A stretch of DNA of 64,000 bases, from NCBI GenBank assembly GCA_964450405.1, contig CAYVCQ010000002.1, positions 388,945-452,944 on the forward strand, given 5' to 3'. The translations under genes were made by a program, and so were the position numbers. Position 1 is the first letter of the stretch; every line of letters starts with the position of its first letter. Positions 45,384 through 54,128 of the stretch are shown in pieces. Origin of the DNA: WRGT01 sp964450405 (GTDB lineage Bacteria; Spirochaetota; UBA4802; UBA5550). The notes under the pieces were generated by a model, which was not told the DNA's origin, searched no databases, and saw only the letters and a program-made list of their open reading frames with translations.

Positions 45384-46287
45384 TAACCAGAGGTCTGTTT
45401 TTTATATGTGTATAAATTGCTCCAACATACTCCCCAAGGATGCCGATAAAAAAAAGCTGAACAGAAGAAAAGAAAAATAGTCCTATTAAAACAGGGGCTG
45501 TACCCATCTGAAATTTATCCCAGAACACTAATTTAAATACCAGATATACCATAGCAATAATGAAACTCATTGCACCGACAAGAAATCCAATAAATGCTGC
45601 TACCCGGAGAGGTATTTTTGAATTATTCACAAAACCGAGCATTCCAATATCATACAGCGTATAAAAATTATTTTTTGTTTTACCCTTAGCTCTTTTAGGC
45701 TGAACATATGGGATTTCGCATCGTTCAAATCCTATTTCGGCAATCATTCCCCTGAAATATGGATATGGCTCATTCATACTTCTTAAAGCATCCATTATTT
45801 TTTTATCATATAATCCGAATCCTGTGAAATTATCTATATGTTCATATTCTCCGAATTTTCGTACCATGTAATAATATAACTTTCGTAACGAGAACATTAA
45901 AAAACTTTCTTTACTTTTATTCTTTACGCCTATTACTATTTTAAAACCCTCTTCCCATTTTTTGATAAAATCAATTATCATCTCCGGAGGATCCTGTAGA
46001 TCAGAAACAATCAGAATAACTGCATCACCCTTCGCCTGCATCAAAGCATAATAGGGCGATTTGATATGTCCAAAATTTCTTGAGTTGACGATGATTTTCA
46101 CACTCTTATCTTTTTTTGCAATCGCCTTTAAAAGTTCAACAGTTCTATCCGTAGAGCCGTTATCAATAAAAATGTGCTCGTACTTATATTTTTTCAGTTT
46201 AACAAACTGCTCCTTGACTTTTGCATAAACTAAATCAACATTCAATTCTTCATTATAGCATGGAGTCACAACACTGATTTTTTTCAT
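45343..46287 (-). CDS. GtrB-like polyprenyl-phosphate glycosyltransferase
   Basis: A 314-residue GT2: VVTPCYNEELNV, FIDNGSTDRT, IVSDLQDPPE (DxD-equivalent), and two C-terminal membrane helices around residues 225-245 and 265-290 with GILGEYVGAIYTH. This is the GtrB/bactoprenol glycosyltransferase form. It starts four bases inside the end of the reductase gene of the CDP-sugar operon, which suggests that the sugar it loads onto the lipid is the CDP-linked one. Confidence 0.82.
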   Translation of the reverse strand: MKKISVVTPCYNEELNVDLVYAKVKEQFVKLKKYKYEHIFIDNGSTDRTVELLKAIAKKDKSVKIIVNSRNFGHIKSPYYALMQAKGDAVILIVSDLQDPPEMIIDFIKKWEEGFKIVIGVKNKSKESFLMFSLRKLYYYMVRKFGEYEHIDNFTGFGLYDKKIMDALRSMNEPYPYFRGMIAEIGFERCEIPYVQPKRAKGKTKNNFYTLYDIGMLGFVNNSKIPLRVAAFIGFLVGAMSFIIAMVYLVFKLVFWDKFQMGTAPVLIGLFFFSSVQLFFIGILGEYVGAIYTHIKNRPLVIEKERINFDKKNN

Positions 46288-47213
46288 TTTATCCCCACCA
46301 AATATTTTGATTCATTAATCAAACAGGTTAATGAATCTCTTCCGGGTTTATATCCGAATACTTCCGCTTTACGATTCTCAGAATAATATATATTTTTACT
46401 TCCTGTTGCCTGAACAACATTTGCGGTTTTGCTGATTTGATAACTTAAACCAAACTCTCTTTTGAAAGCATCAAGTATTTCAAACTTTTTCACAGGTGCA
46501 GCGCTATAGCAATCGAGTACACAGTTAGCCGGTTTTTCTACAACCATCTGCACCAATTTAAACAGATCTTCCATATCAATATAATCTCTTACGATATCTG
46601 TTTCAGTTGTTGCTAATTCCGTTTTATTAATTATTGATCTTAATATATCAGTCATTAAAAAAGATGTCTCCATATCAATAAAACGGCTGAAGTAACTGAA
46701 GACTCTTAAATCTACTATGTTATATTCTTTCAGAGATCTATGCTTGGCTTCTGAATATATTTTTGTTAGTCTATAATAATCTTTATCATTGATATTATTT
46801 ATCATGATTTCCGTTGAGGAACTGAAATTAACAGGCTTATCAAATGATGTGCCGTAAACCGCACCGCTGGAAAAATTAATATATAATGTTTCATTATGGT
46901 CTTTCAGATAATTCAAAATCATGTTATCGAAAGTTTCTGTTATAAAAAAAATACTGCTCCCTGCATCTTTCTGCTTTCCCGGATCTGCAATACCGACACA
47001 ATTAATAATTACATCATATTGAAAATCCCGTAGCCTGTCAAAAGATAAGACTTCATGCTTGCGGGATTTCAGTGAATTACTTTCCAGAAAATCAAGAACT
47101 CCATTCAAATTCCTCGCGAAGAGATATAAAAAATCCTCTGTATTATTGAAAAAAGAATGAATGAGCCCTTTTGCTATATGGCTCGTTGCTCCGACTACTG
47201 CTATTCTTTTCAT
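46284..47213 (-). CDS. SDR reductase, probable last step of a CDP-3,6-dideoxysugar (YerF-like)
   Basis: A 309-residue SDR with VVGATSHIAKGLI as NAD(P) loop, INFSSGAVYG, a YYRLTK (YxxxK) site and DIVRDYIDMEDL. It is four bases downstream of the YerE-like gene. In yersiniose synthesis YerF reduces the branched 4-(1-hydroxyethyl/acetyl) intermediate; in abequose/paratose synthesis a comparable SDR reduces C4. The adjacent acetyl-transferring ThDP enzyme favours the YerF role, but homology was judged by context and general motifs only. Confidence 0.65.
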   Translation of the reverse strand: MKRIAVVGATSHIAKGLIHSFFNNTEDFLYLFARNLNGVLDFLESNSLKSRKHEVLSFDRLRDFQYDVIINCVGIADPGKQKDAGSSIFFITETFDNMILNYLKDHNETLYINFSSGAVYGTSFDKPVNFSSSTEIMINNINDKDYYRLTKIYSEAKHRSLKEYNIVDLRVFSYFSRFIDMETSFLMTDILRSIINKTELATTETDIVRDYIDMEDLFKLVQMVVEKPANCVLDCYSAAPVKKFEILDAFKREFGLSYQISKTANVVQATGSKNIYYSENRKAEVFGYKPGRDSLTCLINESKYLVGIK

Positions 47214-47217
47214 TTTT

Positions 47218-48972
47218 TCAGGATTGATCTTTTATCATAATTTTTTTCATCTCTTCAGCGGATATCTTCGGACTCAAATCCTCAATCGGTGTATTTACTT
47301 CAAGCTTTGGAGAAACAGTTGTCTTTGAATCAATTATAACCTCTACAATCATCGGTTTATTTGATGAGAGTATATTTTTCCATAATTCCGTGTCACCGAC
47401 GGTGCTGTCTGTTATAGAAACATATTCAAGACTGTATGAATCCGCCATCAGTTTTATATCAGGCACAAAATATCCACCTGCTCTTGTAGTTGCAGCTTCA
47501 TTATGATTAAAATAGAGATCCTGAAACTGTACAATCATGCCGAGTGATTTATTGTTTAAGACAATAACTTTTATCGGAAGATTATACTGTGAAAGAAGCA
47601 TCAGTGACTGCGTGGACATATGAAATCCGCCATCACCGGCAATGGCGATAACACTTCTGGAATGATTACATGCAAAACTTACACCGATAGCTGCCGGAAT
47701 GGCATATCCCATTGGAGCCATACCGCCGCTGGTGTAGAAATTCTGATTTTTTTTAATTACAAGAGATTGAGCTGAAAACATCTGGTTCTGTCCAATGTCC
47801 ACACAAAATGCCGCGCTATCATCGGAATACCGGCTCAACATATCCATTACAGTATATGGAGTCTTAACTTCAATATTCCGGGCAATTTCATTTTTTTGAT
47901 TATACTGATTTTTTATATCATGAACATATTCAATCCATTCTGAATTTTTTTTATTATCTGCATTGATATTTTTTATCAGGCTGTTAAAAAATATTTTTGA
48001 ATCCATGGATATAGAATAATCCCTCTTTACTCTGTTATGCAATACTTCAAAATCATCGATATCAACATGAATGATTTTACCCTTGCGCATAAATTCATCT
48101 AATCTGGTACCTGTTTGCCGGGTATCGAGCCTGGTACCTACTGCAAAAACAAGATCTGAATTTGAAAGAACTATGTTTGCGCACCGGTTTCCATAACTCC
48201 CGATCATTCCCACAAAAAGTTCATCATCCTCGGGAAAACTCCCCTTACCCATCAGTGAAACTACAACGGGTATTTTAAACTTATCTGCGAATGTATACAG
48301 ACTGTCATTTGCCCTTCCCGACAGAACTCCGCCGCCGGAAAGTATTACCGGTCTTTTTGACTCATTTAAATATTGCTGTATTAAATCCAGATTAAGATCT
48401 TTTTCTGTTTCAGCCAGATTCTCAGGGGAGTATCGTCTGAGTTCATCTTTATTGATTTCCGCTCTCTGAATATCCATTGGTATATCGATCAGAACCGGTC
48501 CCGGTCTTCCACTCTTTGCAATAAAGTATGCCTTTTCAAGCTCATACCGGATATCATCTTTATTATCAACAAATACAGCATATTTGGTAACAGGTTTTAC
48601 AATACTGATAATATCTGTTTCCTGAAACCCCTGCTGCCTCACCGGTTTCTCATATTTATATTCATAAGTGTTGACCTGTCCTGTTATAAAAACAACGGGT
48701 AACGAATCAAAGAATGCATCTGCAATTCCGGTAATTAAATTGGTTGCCCCAGGTCCGCTTGTAGCCATTGCAACACCAATGCTTTCACCACCTCTGGAAA
48801 AACCCTCTGCAGCAAATGATGCAGTCTGTTCGTGATAGACCTGGATAAAAACAAGTTTATCGTTCTTTGAAATTGAGTCAACAAGATGAGTAATTGCACC
48901 GCCGATATATCCGAATATATAACGGCAATTCTGCTCTTCAATAAATTCTGCAATATAATCTGATACTTTCAA
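47218..48972 (-). CDS. ThDP-dependent acetolactate-synthase-like enzyme, YerE candidate
   Basis: A 584-residue ThDP enzyme with the three-domain order of acetolactate synthase. The catalytic Glu is in VYHEQTASFAAEG (~residue 45), the ThDP motif runs from GDGGFHMSTQS to VLNN about 30 residues later, and the middle domain has the FAD-type GKGSFPEDDELFVG. Between rfbH and an SDR reductase, the best fit is YerE, which adds a two-carbon unit from pyruvate to C4 of a CDP-3,6-dideoxy-4-keto sugar. Ordinary acetolactate synthase cannot be excluded from sequence alone. Confidence 0.72.
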   Translation of the reverse strand: MKVSDYIAEFIEEQNCRYIFGYIGGAITHLVDSISKNDKLVFIQVYHEQTASFAAEGFSRGGESIGVAMATSGPGATNLITGIADAFFDSLPVVFITGQVNTYEYKYEKPVRQQGFQETDIISIVKPVTKYAVFVDNKDDIRYELEKAYFIAKSGRPGPVLIDIPMDIQRAEINKDELRRYSPENLAETEKDLNLDLIQQYLNESKRPVILSGGGVLSGRANDSLYTFADKFKIPVVVSLMGKGSFPEDDELFVGMIGSYGNRCANIVLSNSDLVFAVGTRLDTRQTGTRLDEFMRKGKIIHVDIDDFEVLHNRVKRDYSISMDSKIFFNSLIKNINADNKKNSEWIEYVHDIKNQYNQKNEIARNIEVKTPYTVMDMLSRYSDDSAAFCVDIGQNQMFSAQSLVIKKNQNFYTSGGMAPMGYAIPAAIGVSFACNHSRSVIAIAGDGGFHMSTQSLMLLSQYNLPIKVIVLNNKSLGMIVQFQDLYFNHNEAATTRAGGYFVPDIKLMADSYSLEYVSITDSTVGDTELWKNILSSNKPMIVEVIIDSKTTVSPKLEVNTPIEDLSPKISAEEMKKIMIKDQS

Positions 48973-48988
48973 ATTGACCTCTTGGGAT

Positions 48989-50320
48989 TTATCTGTTTTT
49001 TACAAAATCAATAATGCATTTAATCATAAAATCTATAGCCTCATCCTTCATCCCGGGGTAAAGACCCACCCAGAAACTGTCGTTCATTATCTTGTCGGTA
49101 TTTTTAAGTTCACCGGTAATTCTATAATCAACTCCCGCTTTCAGTTCATCAAAACAGGGGTGCCGTGTTATATTACCAGCGAAGAGATTCCGTGTCTGTA
49201 TGTTATTCTTTTCAAGATGTTCAGCAAGTTCGTTTCTTGTGAAACCTGCACCGTCACGCAAAGTCATCAGAAATCCGAACCAGCTTGGATCACTCCCTTC
49301 AGTGGCCTGAGGCAGAATCAGTTTATCCTCAACCGGTTTTAATCCATTATATAATTTCTTAAAGTTCTCTTTTCTCTTCTCCACAAATGAAGGAAATTTC
49401 TCAAGCTGCGCACATCCTATTGCTGCCTGCATATCAGTTGCTTTCAGGTTATATCCGAAGTGGCTGTATACATATTTATGGTCGTAGCCGAAGGGGAGAG
49501 TTCCATATTGTCCGCTGAACCTGTTTTTACATGTATTATCTATTCCGCTGTCACACCAGCAGTCGCGCCCCCAATCTCTTATAGAAAGCATGATCTTTTT
49601 TAGTAACGGATTATCTGTATATACCGCTCCACCCTCACCCATTGTCATATGATGCGGTGGATAGAAACTTGAAGTTCCCATGTCGCCGAATGTTCCGGTA
49701 AACTTACCGTTGAATTTTGAACCGAGCGCGTCGCAGTTATCTTCAATGAGCCAGAGATTATTTTTTTTACAAAACTCAACAACAGCCTTGATATTAAATG
49801 GATTACCTAGAGTATGCGCCACCATAACTGCTTTTGTTTTTGGAGAGAGCGCATTTTCAAGATGATTCACATCTATATTAAATGTTTCAAGATCAACATC
49901 TACAAATACAGGTATTGCCCCATACTGAATTATCGGTGCAACTGTTGTGGGGAAACCTGCAGCAACAGTGATAACCTCGTCCCCGCGCTTCACTGCACGA
50001 TCTTTTAATAATGGAGATGTGAGAGTCATAAATGCCAGAAGATTGGCCGATGAACCGGAGTTAACTAGAAATGACCATTTAACACCAAGATACTGAGCCA
50101 GTTCCTTTTCAAACTGTGCAGAATATCTGCCGTAAGTAAGCCAGAACTCAAGAGATGAATCTACAAGATTAGTCATCTCCTTATCATCAAACACACGTCC
50201 GGCATAGTTTACACGGCTTTTCCCGGGGACAAAATTATTATCCTCTTCCTGTTTAACAAGATTATAATAATCTTTTACTTTATCTATAATTTCACTTTTC
50301 AATTTATCGCTGTTTTTCAT
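48989..50320 (-). CDS. rfbH: CDP-4-keto-6-deoxy-D-glucose 3-dehydrase (E1)
   Basis: A 443-residue PLP/[2Fe-2S] enzyme. His223 replaces the Schiff-base Lys (SFYPPHHMTMGEGG). The iron-sulfur cysteines are C196, C254, C256 and C264, which gives exactly the C-X57-C-X1-C-X7-C pattern described for E1. Each key position is three residues later than in the Yersinia enzyme, a good internal check. It dehydrates C3 of CDP-4-keto-6-deoxyglucose; the usual reductase partner E3 (RfbI/DdhD/AscD) is not in the window. Confidence 0.93.
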   Translation of the reverse strand: MKNSDKLKSEIIDKVKDYYNLVKQEEDNNFVPGKSRVNYAGRVFDDKEMTNLVDSSLEFWLTYGRYSAQFEKELAQYLGVKWSFLVNSGSSANLLAFMTLTSPLLKDRAVKRGDEVITVAAGFPTTVAPIIQYGAIPVFVDVDLETFNIDVNHLENALSPKTKAVMVAHTLGNPFNIKAVVEFCKKNNLWLIEDNCDALGSKFNGKFTGTFGDMGTSSFYPPHHMTMGEGGAVYTDNPLLKKIMLSIRDWGRDCWCDSGIDNTCKNRFSGQYGTLPFGYDHKYVYSHFGYNLKATDMQAAIGCAQLEKFPSFVEKRKENFKKLYNGLKPVEDKLILPQATEGSDPSWFGFLMTLRDGAGFTRNELAEHLEKNNIQTRNLFAGNITRHPCFDELKAGVDYRITGELKNTDKIMNDSFWVGLYPGMKDEAIDFMIKCIIDFVKNR

Positions 50321-50323
50321 TTT

Positions 50324-51421
50324 CTATTGCACCCATGAAATATTTTTATTTTTCGCATCAATTATATAATCAGATAACTGCTTCTCGCTTATTATCCCAT
50401 TGTTCACATAATACTCTTTGTACCAGTTTGTTGTTGCTTCAAATGTTTTACCTGAATCCCAGACACTCTGCCATTTTAATTTCATATGCGCCTTGGAACA
50501 ATCGAGTTTTAGCAGATTCGCCTCATGGAGATTATCTCCGGAAGATTCTATCCGGTAGTTAATCTTATCCCAGCTTTTTTTTATATTCTGAACAACTTCA
50601 AGAACTGTAATCGATCCCTCATCTGCAGGCCCGAAGTTCCATGCCTCGGCAAAATCAGTATTACCCTCAAGAAGTTTCTGACCGATCTGAAGATATCCGC
50701 TTAGAGGGTCAAGTACATGCTGCCAGGGGCGTGTTGATTTCGGAGATCTGATCACCACCTCCTCACCACGGTTTGTTGCTTTCATGATGTCTGGTATCAG
50801 CCTGTCATCAGACCAGTCTCCGCCACCAATAACATTTCCAGCACGGACGCTGGAGAGAAGTACGTGATGATCTTTACCATATTTCTCAATATTAAAAAAT
50901 GAATTTCTGAATGATGAGGCAACAAGCTCTGCACAACCCTTGGAAGCACTGTACGGATCGTGCCCACCCATTGGATCGATCTCCCGATAACCCCAGACCC
51001 ACTCTCTGTTCTCATAGCATTTATCAGTGGTAATATTCACAATAGCTTTTACCGATTCAACAGATCTGCATGCATTCAGAATGTTTGCAGTCCCCATTAC
51101 ATTTGTTTCAAATGTATCAAGCGGTTCACGGTAAGATAACCGGACAAGAGGCTGTGCTGCCATATGAATTACGATATCAGGATTAAATTCAGTTATCGCT
51201 CCGCTTAAATTTTTGTAATCTCTGATATCCCCCAGTGTTTCAGCTATATCCAGCTTCAATAAATTATAATGATCCGGTGAATATATAGGGGGAAGTGAAT
51301 ATCCGTATACTTCAGCACCAAGATTTTTCAACCAAAGCGCCATCCATGAACCTTTAAATCCGGTATGCCCGGTGAGAAATACTTTTTTATTATTATAAAT
51401 TCCGTTATAAAGATTTTTCAA
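50324..51421 (-). CDS. rfbG: CDP-glucose 4,6-dehydratase
   Basis: A 365-residue SDR: GHTGFKGSWMALWL is the family NAD loop, YSASKG the YxxxK, and SVRAGNVIGGGDWSDDRLIPD is diagnostic of RfbG/DdhB (split over ~residues 190-212). It converts CDP-glucose to CDP-4-keto-6-deoxyglucose for the E1 enzyme three bases downstream. Confidence 0.94.
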   Translation of the reverse strand: MKNLYNGIYNNKKVFLTGHTGFKGSWMALWLKNLGAEVYGYSLPPIYSPDHYNLLKLDIAETLGDIRDYKNLSGAITEFNPDIVIHMAAQPLVRLSYREPLDTFETNVMGTANILNACRSVESVKAIVNITTDKCYENREWVWGYREIDPMGGHDPYSASKGCAELVASSFRNSFFNIEKYGKDHHVLLSSVRAGNVIGGGDWSDDRLIPDIMKATNRGEEVVIRSPKSTRPWQHVLDPLSGYLQIGQKLLEGNTDFAEAWNFGPADEGSITVLEVVQNIKKSWDKINYRIESSGDNLHEANLLKLDCSKAHMKLKWQSVWDSGKTFEATTNWYKEYYVNNGIISEKQLSDYIIDAKNKNISWVQ

Positions 51422-51428
51422 TTTAACC

Positions 51429-52202
51429 TCACCAGTGCTTCCATGGAGCCTGGCCTGAATCCCACATAGTATTCAGATCTATCTTGTCACGAAGAGTATC
51501 CATAGGTTTCCAGAATCCGTTATGTTTATACGCAACAAGCTCATTATCCGATGCAAGCTTTTCGAGAGGTCCTCTTTCCCATACTGTAGAATCATCTTTT
51601 AGAAGATCAAATACAGATGGCTCAAGCACAAAAAATCCGCCATTAACCCAGCTTCCGTCTCCCTGAGGTTTTTCCTGAAATGCTCTGATCATATCACTAT
51701 CAATATCAAGTGCCCCGAATTTTCCGGAAGGAAGTACTGCAGTCAGTGTGGCCTTTTTTTTCATCGATTTATGATGTTCAACAAGTTTAGTAATGTCGAT
51801 ATCTGACACGCCGTCACCGTAAGTCATCATAAATGTTTCATTCCCGATATATTCTTTAACTCTTTTCAGTCTGCCGCCTGTCATGGTTTCAGCACCTGTA
51901 TCGATTAATGTTATTTTCCACGGTTCTGCTTTTGTATTATGAACAATACGGTCCGGAGTCTCTTTGGAAAAATCGAATGTTACATCTGAATTATGAAGAT
52001 AATAATGGTAAAAATATTCCTTTATATAATAACCTTTATATCCAAGACAGATAATAAAATCATTAAAACCAAATCTGGAATACATTTTCATAATATGCCA
52101 TAGAATAGGTTTTCCACCGATTTCTACCATAGGTTTTGGACGGATATCTGTTTCTTCGCTAAGTCTGGTTCCCATCCCGCCGGCTAACAATACTACCTTC
52201 AT
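51429..52202 (-). CDS. rfbF: Glucose-1-phosphate cytidylyltransferase
   Basis: A 257-residue nucleotidyltransferase: LAGGMGTRLSEETDIRPKPM is the N-terminal signature (the EET of the CTP enzyme), with WHIMKMYSRFGFNDFI and NGGFFVLEPSVFD. It makes CDP-glucose and is the first gene of the five-enzyme CDP-sugar operon. ATG at 52202 has AGAGG ten bases upstream. Confidence 0.94.
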   Translation of the reverse strand: MKVVLLAGGMGTRLSEETDIRPKPMVEIGGKPILWHIMKMYSRFGFNDFIICLGYKGYYIKEYFYHYYLHNSDVTFDFSKETPDRIVHNTKAEPWKITLIDTGAETMTGGRLKRVKEYIGNETFMMTYGDGVSDIDITKLVEHHKSMKKKATLTAVLPSGKFGALDIDSDMIRAFQEKPQGDGSWVNGGFFVLEPSVFDLLKDDSTVWERGPLEKLASDNELVAYKHNGFWKPMDTLRDKIDLNTMWDSGQAPWKHW

Positions 52203-52589
52203 ATAATCTTTGCCTCTTTAATATAATTGGATATAGAATTATTATTCTCATTTTTAACGCAATATCATGTCAAGAGTATTTTTTACACAACAAGCTTGGA
52301 ACTTATGAATCAAAAAATTCTCTTGACACCCATAATAAGGGCTGATTTTTCAACAGTGTAAGATTAAACATTTGTTTTAGTTTTTACAAATAAAAAAAAT
52401 GATTTCACTTGAATTAATATGGCACGTTGCCACCAAAACAGTTAAATTTATTCAACAAGTGATAAAATCTGGAAATCTCATAAAACAGAATAATATTTTA
52501 TCAGAAACATTTACATGTTTAATATATAACTATTTCTTAATTCTTCAAGTCTAAATTTCTATCAGTTTAATGCCAGAGGTCCAAAATAA
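52203..52589. other. Divergent intergenic region
   Basis: About 387 AT-rich bases between rfbF (minus) and a DUF2079 gene (plus). It contains the promoter candidate for rfbF. A second TTGACA on the plus strand (52323-52328) has no -10 partner at normal spacing. No coding sequence or strong repeat seen. Confidence 0.5.
52244..52273 (-). promoter_or_regulatory. Probable promoter of the CDP-sugar operon
   Basis: On the minus strand TTGACA (52273-52268) is followed after 18 bases by GAGAAT, about 40 bases ahead of the rfbF start. The -35 box is perfect and the -10 box matches four of six. It would drive rfbF through gtrA. Confidence 0.45.
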
Positions 52590-54089
52590 ATGAACTTTAT
52601 ATTAAAAAAGAATGAAAACCGCATAATATTCTTAATGGCCTCTCTCTTTTTTGCATCTCTTGTTAGCATATATTGTATAAAGTATTATACAATGAGACTA
52701 CCAATATATGATCAGGGTATATTTTATTATATAATAGAAAATTTAAGATTAAATCATAGCTGGATAGCTTATAGGGAAGGTTACACTCACTGGCTTGGTA
52801 TTCATTTTTCATTAATTACACTTCTGATTGTCCCATTTCATTATATATCATCATCTCCACTGACTATGCTCATTCTTCAGGCTTTTACCGCATCCATAGG
52901 TGTTCATGCTGTACATTTAATTGGAAAACATTTTTTTACGGATGACTCAGAGTCGAAATTCAGGCTTATACTAGTCCTCGCTTACGTTTCATATTTCCCC
53001 CTTTCATTTTCACTTTCCTGGGATGCTGACGTTTTGAGATTTGCCCCCACAATCATACTATATTTTTTATATTTTGCAGTATTAAAAAATGATGATTTAA
53101 AGGCCATACCATTTGCAATTATACTTATTTCAACAAGAGAAACTCTTCCACTGTTGATTGCAGGAACAGGAATTTACCTTCTTATTTTTAATCAAAACAG
53201 GCTAAGAGGGAGCATATATTTTTTAACTGGTATTGCCTTTTTTTTATTTCTGAATTTTTATTTAATGCCCCATATCAGACAAACCAATCCTTATGTATGG
53301 AGCACTGAAGGTCCGACCTACTTAAATAGTCAGTATTCCTATATTGAAGGGCGATCAATTTCAGGAATTATAATGTTCCTGCTGACCCATCCCTTTACGG
53401 TCTTAAAAAATATATTTTTTGTCCCTTCATATAAATTGCTGACATTTTCAGGTTTGTTTGCTTTAATGCTATTTATACCGCTTATAAGATTAAGATATCT
53501 GCTGATTACACTGATGACCATCGGTGTTTATTCTCTCTCAGATCATCCGAGTATATTCAAATATCAGGGTCAGTACATGCTGGAAATGTTCATGCCCCTT
53601 TTTCTATCTTTTGCTCATGGATTAAAGGATATTAAAGATAACAGACTGAAATTTATTTCTACCGATAAATTGCTGAAGATAACTGTTGTGTTTTTCATAT
53701 CTTCTTTTATTATTAATTTTTCTATTTATTCCTATTCGTCATTCCGTGTTTATTACAAACATAAAGAGACCATTGAAAATATAAAACATGTAATACGGAC
53801 CGATCAGTTTGGATTACGGGATAAAAATGCCGCCATTTTTGTTCATAACAGAATAGGTCTTTTATTGAACTGGCATAAATACATGACATTACTTATGCAT
53901 TTCAACAGAGAATATGATTCATATTCAAGGGATCCTGAAATAAAAAAATGGTATTACCTGTCATTTGATACCGAAGATTACGGTAAAAACGAAATGGAAG
54001 CACATATCAGAGACAGAGGAAAAATTGATAAACTCGGATTTAAAAAAATATATGAATATAACGAGTTTTCAATTTACAAAAAAGAATAG
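52590..54089 (+). CDS. DUF2079 polytopic membrane protein (copy 1), GT-C candidate
   Basis: A 499-residue protein with about ten membrane segments. After the first helix, RLPIYDQGIFYYIIENLRL is the DUF2079 mark (acidic residue in the first external loop, as in GT-C enzymes). The soluble C-terminal ~100 residues include IFVHNRIGLLLNWHKYM. It is a close tandem paralogue of 55721-57220. With the GtrB and GtrA genes between them it probably transfers a polyprenyl-phosphate sugar on the periplasmic face. AGAGG precedes the ATG. Confidence 0.72.
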   Translation: MNFILKKNENRIIFLMASLFFASLVSIYCIKYYTMRLPIYDQGIFYYIIENLRLNHSWIAYREGYTHWLGIHFSLITLLIVPFHYISSSPLTMLILQAFTASIGVHAVHLIGKHFFTDDSESKFRLILVLAYVSYFPLSFSLSWDADVLRFAPTIILYFLYFAVLKNDDLKAIPFAIILISTRETLPLLIAGTGIYLLIFNQNRLRGSIYFLTGIAFFLFLNFYLMPHIRQTNPYVWSTEGPTYLNSQYSYIEGRSISGIIMFLLTHPFTVLKNIFFVPSYKLLTFSGLFALMLFIPLIRLRYLLITLMTIGVYSLSDHPSIFKYQGQYMLEMFMPLFLSFAHGLKDIKDNRLKFISTDKLLKITVVFFISSFIINFSIYSYSSFRVYYKHKETIENIKHVIRTDQFGLRDKNAAIFVHNRIGLLLNWHKYMTLLMHFNREYDSYSRDPEIKKWYYLSFDTEDYGKNEMEAHIRDRGKIDKLGFKKIYEYNEFSIYKKE

Positions 54090-54128
54090 ACTATTACACA
54101 AATCTTTTTTTGAACCAGGGAGATTAAA

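Noticed and set aside
52323..52328. TTGACA box as a promoter for the plus-strand DUF2079 gene
   Set aside because: No -10-like hexamer at 16-18 bases, and it is ~260 bases from the start codon.
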